Below, one piece after another: positions 57,181 through 64,000 of a stretch of DNA of 64,000 bases. The position numbers and the translations under genes are program-made. The DNA is from Isoetes taiwanensis (lineage: Eukaryota > Streptophyta > Lycopodiopsida > Isoetales > Isoetaceae). The stretch is from the NCBI GenBank assembly GCA_021234155.1, contig JAJEKV010000112.1:1205032-1269031 (forward strand), given 5' to 3'. The first letter of the stretch is position 1; each line of letters starts with the position of its first letter. The notes under the pieces were generated by a model, which was given only the letters and a program-made list of their open reading frames with translations, searched no databases and had not been told where the DNA came from.

Positions 57181-57720
57181 TTAGCGGGATATTATAGAAA
57201 GTTTGTCAAGAACTTTGCTAAGATAGCAAGCACCTTTGACTGGACCTCACCAAGGCGTAAAAGATAAAAGACCGGTGGCACATTGGCAAAAGAAGGCTCA
57301 AGCAGGATTTGAGAAGTTGAAGGTAGCCTTAACAACCGCCCGGCCTCTTAACATTGCCGCATCCGAGAAGGACAAACTAGTTGCAACCGATGCTAGCAAG
57401 ATGACGGGAGCAGTCTAATGCAAGAAGAAAATTCGTAGCATACGATTCACGCCAAGATGAACGACGCAGGAGACTTCGCTACGACACATGATCAGGAGCT
57501 ATTGGCGATTGGTAAGAGCTTTAAAGATCTGGAGACACTGTTTATTGGGAAGGAAGTTCCAATTAGATACCGACCACCAGAGTCTACAGTACATTTTCAC
57601 GCAACCATTATTGAATTTAAGACAAAGGAGATGGATGGAGTTCATGGAGGAATACGATTTTGAGATTGTGTACAAGCCAGGGAAACTCAATGTGGTTGCA
57701 GATGCTCTGTCAAGGCATCC
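57181..57720 (+). pseudogene. Chromovirus RNase H
   Basis: The connection segment leads to LVATDASKMTGAV (catalytic Asp near 57388). After shifts come LDTDHQSLQYIF and RRWMEFMEEYDFEIVYKPGK, ending VVADALSRH, the standard gypsy RNase H ending. Confidence 0.9.
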
Positions 57721-59010
57721 CTTAACAACAAGAGTGCATTGCAATGCCATATCAACACTCACCAGTGAGTTTGGCAAGAAAATAGAGGAAACATTGCCAA
57801 CGGACAAGGACTTTCAGGAAGTATGGGCAAGCCTTTCTAAAGAGGCAAGAACGGACAAAGAGAGAGAAACCTTCAAACATTTTAAGAAGGAAGAAAATCT
57901 CTTATACCATAAAGTTGTGTGTGCCAGAATCATCCTGAAGTCGGAAGGTTGATTCTCCATAACACCCATAATTGCCCAATAATAAGCCCGCGGGTTTTAT
58001 TTAAAACCTACTTCAAAATAAGAAGTAGTTACTATTTAGGGCATGAAGAAGCGGATAGCAAGATATATATTCATTGAGTGTCGGCTATGTCAGTGAGACC
58101 AAGCGGAACAACTACGAATTCAGGGGGCACTAGAGCCATTGCCGCATACAAACTCCAAGTGGGAGATGTCGGCCATGGACTTCATTCTGAGGGCTCCCTA
58201 GAACCATAAGGGGCAAAGGCGCTTTAATGGTGCGTAGTCGACAAATTGTCGAAAATGCGCGCACTTTGTGCCTTGTAGGAACACCGACACGGGCTTTGGA
58301 CACAGGTGTGTTATTCAAAGGAGATTTTTAGACTCCATGGAATGCCAAGAAAAATAATCTCTGATCGGGATTCGAAGTTCATGAGTGCATTCTGGCAGGA
58401 TCTCTTCAGCACCATAGGAATGAAATTGTCAATGAACACCTTTTTATCACCCTCGAAGACGGATGGATGGGCGGAGCGCACCAATCGGATACTTGAGGAT
58501 ATGTTGTAGCACTATGTCGGAACAAGCAATCAAAGTGGGATGACTTCATCTACTTGGTTGAGTTTGCATACAATAGCACCAAGCGGGAGTCATCCCAAAT
58601 GTCGTCGTTTATGATCAACTACGGCTATTAGTGCTTGATACCAGACACTTGGCACAACCCTGTGTCCAAGGTAGAATTATCCCAGCAGATGTTAGCCGAG
58701 ATGCAACAATTAGTTGAGGAGGTGCGAGGATACCTCTTAGCGGCAGAAGTTTCCAAAAGAGCATAGATGATCGGCAACGAGCAGTAAGGGGAGTTCAAGT
58801 AGGGGACAATGTGTGGTCAAGATAAAAAGTCAAACAAGCAAAGCTCAAGATCGGCAATTGCAAGAAGCTTGCTCCAAGGTGGGCTGGTCCATTCAAAATT
58901 GTCGAAAGAGTGGGCAACGGCCTACAAATTGGACTTCCCAAAGACACCTAAAGATCCATAGAGTCTTTCACGTAAAGTCTCCTAAAAAAACACACTCTAA
59001 TCCAGAGGAA
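57721..59010 (+). pseudogene. Chromovirus integrase
   Basis: A degraded HHCC region ends with ECRLCQ near 58080. It is followed by QGALEPLPHTNSKWEMSAMD, which holds the first catalytic Asp. The second catalytic Asp is in HGMPRKIISDRDSKFMSAFW (58330-58390) and the TDGWAERTNRILEDML segment follows. Many stops and shifts occur. Confidence 0.9.
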
Positions 59011-59019
59011 GTATTGGAA

Positions 59020-59190
59020 CACCGAGTTTACTTTGGAATTAACGGACGATCAACTTGAGATTGTTCTACGGTTCTTCTCGACCGATCCTATAAGAAGGCG
59101 AGAAGATCTCAATTTCTCCGATTACCTTGTGAAATGGGCACTTACGGTGGAGGGCGCCACGTGGGTACTACAATCGAGATCTTGAGAAGC
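59020..59190 (+). pseudogene. Chromodomain-like C-terminus of the integrase
   Basis: One frame reads LELTDDQLEIVLRFFSTDPI, then DYLVKWALTVEGATW. This matches the chromodomain pattern of chromoviruses (I-L-x-R ... x-Y-L-V-K-W-x-G ... x-A-T-W-E). After a shift it continues with LEKQYPQFMEQC, the usual helix after the domain. In this family the domain is thought to direct integration through chromatin marks, in known cases methylated H3 tails. The aromatic cage cannot be judged with confidence in this mutated copy. Confidence 0.75.
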
Positions 59191-59934
59191 AGTACCCACA
59201 ATTCATGGAGCAATGCAAAGGGTCGGCCTCGTCACCCAAGTGGTCGACTCGAACCGATGGGTGACTGAGGTAACATAGGAGTCTACTTCCGATGCCACGG
59301 AAGTAGTCGAACTTGAGAGAGAAAAGAGGTCATTCGGATGCATGATAGGGAAGCACCTCTAGTCAATGCTTATCAGGGGAAGGATCCTTCACGCCCACCA
59401 CAGGGGAGGACACCAACCTTCATAAAAAAGTAACTAAAGGTGTAGGCATGAGTGTCATCTTAGGCACGATAGGGCTTTCTCTCCCGGCCATGATGGAAGA
59501 AGCATAATCTTCCTATGGAGATATACATTGCATTCATGTAATTGTGTTTAATGGGTGGTTCCCTAACAACCAACCCTTATAATAAGTAATCATGTACTAA
59601 TGTACTGTTGAACCTGCAGGCCAATAGAATGACGAATCGGCGGGAGGTTGCACTACAAGAACTTGTGGCATAGGTAGTCAATAAATGCTACAAGGGACGA
59701 GAACCTTAAGAACAAATTTTATCTTGTTTAATCTTGATATTATAATTAATGTTGAAGTAAGGATTAAATTAAATGCCTTACCACGTGGTGATTGTAAACA
59801 TTTCACTTATAACTTTTAAGTATTATCTTATAATAATTGTGTTAATTGCATGTATCGAAAGAGTTCGATAAGCTTTGTGCAGGGTCGTTCTAAGGTGGGG
59901 AGACAACTCGTGATGCTGCGGACAGCATCAATCC
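59191..59934 (+). other. Chromovirus 3' non-coding region
   Basis: No coding domain is seen after the chromodomain. A polypurine phrase aaggtggggaga occurs near 59892 and again right before the 3' LTR, so a tract-like sequence is duplicated. Confidence 0.5.
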
Positions 59935-59947
59935 AAGGTGGGGAGAA
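59935..59947 (+). other. Polypurine tract
   Basis: AAGGTGGGGAGAA immediately before the 3' LTR start, the plus-strand primer site. Confidence 0.85.
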
Positions 59948-61504
59948 TGTGACGTCCCAGAATAATATACGGTATGAATACGTATATTATACTGACATGT
60001 CATTAGTACATGTCACTCGGGACGACATGTACACGGTATTTGTAAAGGAGTAGTACCACAGGTGCGACCAAGTGAACCATTATATTGCACATGTTAAGGC
60101 CACATGTGAATATAATATCCTTTTGCCATGTGGCAATGACCCATTGCCCAAAAGGGACCAGCCCTAAATTCGTGGGGATAAAGGGACATAAACCTAAAGG
60201 GAAACCCTTTCAGTTTCCGACCCCTATAGGTGGGATTGGAGCAGCATTGGGCCTTTTCGCTGAGCGAAAGAGGAGGAACCAAAATTCCTAGGTTGCATTT
60301 CGATCCAAGACCAAGCCAGCCTCGAGATCAGCAGAACATCACGCTTTAGGAGGAGGTGGGGGAGCCAGCCAAGAAGCGGGTTAGTGGTTGATCCGATAGT
60401 TAGATCCGAAGTTTTCAGCTCTCATTCGATGGGATTACATTATCCATTCTTAGCTATAGGCGACCCCCTGACCCTAGAATAATAGACACTAACAAAAAGA
60501 ACCTAACCATGTATGATTAGGTAGATTAGATGTATTCTATTATTTTCAGTTACATTTGTGATGATGTTTGACATTCTATCGCCACTCTTGTGTATTGGGA
60601 AGGGGGGTAGAGACCCGTAAACCCAAATAGTAGTATGATCATAGTTTTAGCCCATTAATTCCCAATTAATGCGGCTGCCGTGCATAAGAGCCCGCACCGG
60701 TGGGTGGCGGAGCTAGACCGGCTGATAAGGGAGGGCTTGTCGATCACTGATTGATCCCTGCAGTGCGTAGCGATGGCGGGAACACTGTGGGCTAGGCCCT
60801 AATACCACAACGCTGCGTGCGGGGCGGGGTATGGGCTCGACACCTCTTGGGTGATCGTCATCTTCTAGGGGTTCAAGTCGTTTTACGGCGGTGGCTCTCT
60901 AGCCACTTTGTGATTGGCATGAACCTTCGGAGGAGAGTGATCTCCCTCCGCCTCATCGGGGCTGGGGAGATGCAACCCGGTAGTAGCCCCTTTGGCTCGG
61001 GAACCGGAGCGAGCTACGGTCGAGCTCCAATACTTTTCACCCTATCTCGCAAAGTATGCAATGGGAGGGCCGGATGGAGTGGACTACCCAGCGACCATGT
61101 TTCTATGCCGTAAATCCATTTGCCATGAATTCTTAATACGCATTGTTATCAGGAGATCAAAGCGTCAGTCTTTCCCCAAGAGTATGAGCTGGGTGGTTTT
61201 TCCCCATGTTATGTTGATGTCGCGATGTGTTGTTGCAGCCTCTTGTGATATGGTGGACCACTGCCGAGGTGGGTATGTTATTGTTGATTGATGTCATGTG
61301 CTCATGTGTGTTTTACGCTTCCCTGACTTCGTCGATCGAGAGGCGGGATGAATGACCGTCCATTCTTCCCGTCGGGTTCTTGGCCACCGGCAAAGAGCAG
61401 GATATTAGTTGGGCGGCCTCATGTCATTGGCGGAATCTTTGGTTTGAGGATGATCTCCAGTTTGTATACGATCTAGGCATCATTATAGGAGCTGGGCCGT
61501 CACA
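59948..61504 (+). repeat. Chromovirus 3' LTR (1557 bp)
   Basis: Starts TGTGACGTCCCAGAATAATA and ends GCTGGGCCGTCACA, followed by the target duplication GATCC. It differs from the 5' LTR by substitutions and small indels, indicating an old insertion. Confidence 0.95.
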
Positions 61505-61509
61505 GATCC

Positions 61510-62422
61510 GTCGCAAAGTCGTCAGGAGGTCGTCAGTCGTCGAGTTAGCCCACTGCGGGTTAAGCGTAGCCGAACCACCAATGAACCCAAACCGCGATGG
61601 GTTGACCGGCCATAAATGGGTTGTCGGGGTCGGCGCCCGTAAAGCGTGCCATGGCGGGTTCGCAAAAGCGAACCCACCGCGGGAACACCATCGGAAATCG
61701 GAAAATAGCACGGAACCGGAACTGCTGAAAATGAATGCGCTTGTCGGGTTAAGCCCGCCTTCCCGAATCCAATAGTGGGAGCTAATGGCTGGCCAAGGTG
61801 GAAACAATTGCGGTTGCCAAAATGGAAAAAATTGGGTGCCATTAACATGGTGAAGGGTTAAGCCAGAAAAAGCGGGCATATCACACGTTGAACATCTTCG
61901 GCCCGGTGGAAAGATTAAGCCGGCTTAAATCTTCATGAAACCAAAGGGCTATTTATGGTAGCCATGCGTACGTTGTAGCCATTGTGTTCGTTTGGGTGGT
62001 TTTTGCTTGTAGCGGCCAGTGCTAAGCAAAAGTGTGCAAAAGTCGCAGTGCTATATCAGGTGCTTGTTCTGTGTATGTGAACTGTTAGTTGTTGTGTTAG
62101 TTTGGTGTTTGGACACTAGGTTTTGGTGATTTGCTTCATGTTCCCGTTTGATCCTCTGTGTATTGAGGATAGTCTTGAGCTGTATCTTCGATGTTAATAC
62201 CGTTGTTTTATTGATAATGTGTATTGTAGGCACCGCTTGTTGTCCGCAATTGATGCTCACATTGATCTTGTTATGCTGATTATGTTATTTCTCTAGTAAT
62301 TTGGGGGAGATCCCACATGTGTGTGGCTAATGCCCACGTGTATGGACATGGTGTCATTGGGAATTCCCAATGGTCATTATTTTGAATGGTTAGGATTATT
62401 TTTAATTGCGGAGTGGCCGATA
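61510..62422. other. Older sequence interrupted by the chromovirus, no gene seen
   Basis: This continues the sequence left of the element (46037-46190 and 48664-48736). It contains hairpin copy 3 and repeated gggttaagc/gaaccca phrases. Open frames (plus 61380-61775, minus 61424-61879) have no recognised domain. It may be part of a still older LTR element. Confidence 0.4.
61656..61675. repeat. GGGTTCGC/GCGAACCC hairpin, copy 3
   Basis: An 8-bp stem with an AAAA loop, extended by a further GCG/CGC pairing after a small bulge. It is related to copies at 46136 and 48691. Confidence 0.65.
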
Positions 62423-64000
62423 TGTGACGTTTCAAAGACAAGAGATAGCCCGGGGCGATATTGTCTGCCACACGTCCACGCCGCACCCCCCGATTGACGA
62501 TACGCCAACGATAGCCAAGTGGGTAGCCCTAGGGGGCAACTTGCAAGAATGTGCATTAGTATTAATGTGCACATTTTCCAATGTACATTAATGAGGGCAC
62601 ACATTTTCCATGTGGCCACTTGATGCCAAGTGGGCCATACCATGGTGTACTAATGTGCACATTTTCCAATGTACACATTCATTAATGTGCACACATCTCC
62701 ATGTGGGCACATTTGGCCACCTAAGCCTTAAAAAGGCAAGTGGGCCCATTTCCAATTATCCCACATGCCAAGGGGGATAATTGGAAACCCTAGCCAACCC
62801 CTTGTCTATATAGGGTTGGAAACCCCAGCCCCCCCTTGTATATAGGGTTGGAAACCCTAACTAACCCAATTTTAGATTTTTAGGGCTTGAGAACTCGCTT
62901 TTGGTCTGCCCTCAGCGGCCAAAACCGCATGAACTTCTGTGGGAGAATTACAACCTTAGTTTCTCTAGATTCGGCGTTTTGTTGGGATGGTCGAGCTGGT
63001 CGGGGAGGAGCCCCTCAAGGACTAATAGGTATTTGGCCAATTAGATAGTCTAAACCCTATTTTAGTCATTGTATCGTAAGAGGTTTAGCCTATTAGATTG
63101 GCCATGCGTGCCCTCTAGATCCCTAGATAGCGATTCTAACTAAAGAACCTAACTCTATGTGGTAGATTAGATCTTGTTCTTGGGTTCTTATGTGATGTAT
63201 ATGGATGATGTATCTCTATGAACTCCTTGTATTGGGAAGGGGCAGAGACCTAAAGCTTGGTCGATGCTCCTAGAGTAGCCTCTCTAGCACCTTGTAGATG
63301 CCCGCGTGCACAAGAGCACACGGTTGTGGGTGAAGGGGCCGACCGGCTTATAAGGAGGTTCATGTTGGAGCTCTTGAACGACCCCTATGTGGTGTGTTAG
63401 TAATCGGCCGGGGTCACCGTGACTAGGTCTAATGGCTTGCCAACTGCGTGGGCAAGGCATGGGCTCGACACCGTGGGAGGGTGGTGAATATGACCTTCCA
63501 TTGAGTTCAAGTCGGTCTGGGCGGTGGCCCTCTAGTCACCTTGGAGTCAAGATTGTAGATCTTCGGAGGAGAGATCCCTACGCCCCATCGGGAATGGGAG
63601 ATGTAACCCAGATATAGCCCCACCGCCATGCATCCGCGGGCTCTGGTCGAGTCCCAACACTTTTCGGCTACTACGGCAGTGTGTGAGGGGGGGATGGAGT
63701 GGACAACCCTAGGCCATGTTCTTATACCAGCCAAATCCATTGCCATGACTTACGTACCAATGAACTGCGAGACTCCAAGCTTGTAGGTCCATCCCCGTGT
63801 CGAGCCTTGGGTAGGATTCCTATGTGATAATGCTGATCTTCGCTACATGCAGATATGTGGAGGACCATCCTTAGCGATGGTCATGATGATGTATGTGCTA
63901 TCACACGTGTATGTTTACGCTTCAGCGCCTAGGTAGGCCCCGAGGGAGGCGAGGTGCAATGACCTTCCACTCTTCCCACCGGAACGGGTGCGGTTCGGTG
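62423..64000 (+). repeat. LTR of a related gypsy element, cut by window end
   Basis: Starts TGTGACGTTTCAAAGAC and then, from about 63110 on, follows the chromovirus LTR: a cctagatagcgattctaact block, tgtattgggaaggggcagagacc, gggctcgacacc, gttcaagtcg, cttcggaggagag, gatggagtggac and ccaaatccatt, in the same order. It is clearly diverged, so it represents a sister family. Its internal region lies beyond the window. Confidence 0.8.

Larger units (their letters stand above)
48737..61504 (+). mobile_element. Full-length Ty3-gypsy chromovirus carrying two accessory genes
   Basis: The two LTRs (48737-50272 and 59948-61504) both run TGTGAC...GTCACA. GATCC flanks the whole element at 48732-48736 and 61505-61509, so it is one insertion. 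Internal order: primer-binding site, three hairpin repeats, TATA box, histone H3-like gene, two hairpin repeats, TATA box, acidic-protein gene, gag, protease, reverse transcriptase, RNase H, integrase, chromodomain-like end, polypurine tract. At 12.8 kb it is long for a chromovirus; the excess is the 50286-54474 accessory region. The coding frames contain many stops and shifts and the LTRs differ by indels, so it is an old, inactive copy. Confidence 0.95.

Overview
This is nuclear DNA of a plant, almost certainly a flowering plant; I cannot name the species. The evidence is one intact spliced gene with plant-style introns, surrounded by nested plant transposable elements: Ty1-copia, Ty3-gypsy, LINEs, MITEs and a large terminal-inverted-repeat DNA transposon. 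There is no operon, no bacterial gene, no CRISPR array and no rRNA or tRNA gene.

Layout. 1-378: 3' end of a poly(A)-tailed retrocopy, cut by the window edge. 379-7187: mostly unassigned sequence with an LTR fragment (4497-5490) and a non-LTR tail (6293-6775). 7188-14927: the one host gene, a 17-exon PYROXD2/phytoene-desaturase-like FAD oxidoreductase; the exons join in frame to 580 codons plus stop. 14928-18560: non-coding or unassigned. 18560-19370: decayed copia. 19700-40660: a LINE split inside its reverse transcriptase by a 17.9 kb DNA transposon (20558-38446). That transposon has a decayed transposase running in from the left end. A RING-like/FCP1-like phosphatase gene runs in from the right end, and the convergent 3' parts of both genes are present three times in tandem. 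Secondary insertions sit inside it: three palindromic or MITE elements, LINE tails, a captured exon and a 1.9 kb retrocopy. 40676-41540: gypsy reverse-transcriptase fragment. 41833-46036: two copies of one LTR head to head. 46191-48658: solo LTR with CATTG target duplication. 48737-61504: complete but mutated Ty3-gypsy chromovirus with GATCC target duplication. 62423-64000: LTR of a relative, cut by the window end.

The main discovery is in the chromovirus. Between its 5' LTR and gag it carries two extra genes, each with its own TATA box about 110-120 bp before the ATG. Each TATA box is preceded by two or three copies of a 66-bp hairpin repeat. The first gene encodes a histone H3-like protein: its first ten codons read MARTKQTARK exactly as in histone H3, then comes a long charged linker and a recognisable H3 histone fold. 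The second encodes a protein with a strongly acidic stretch. The integrase ends in a chromodomain-like segment, the module class that binds methylated H3 tails. The element therefore appears to have carried both an H3 tail and a possible reader of it. This copy is broken by frameshifts and stops, so the proposal rests on family resemblance and needs intact relatives.
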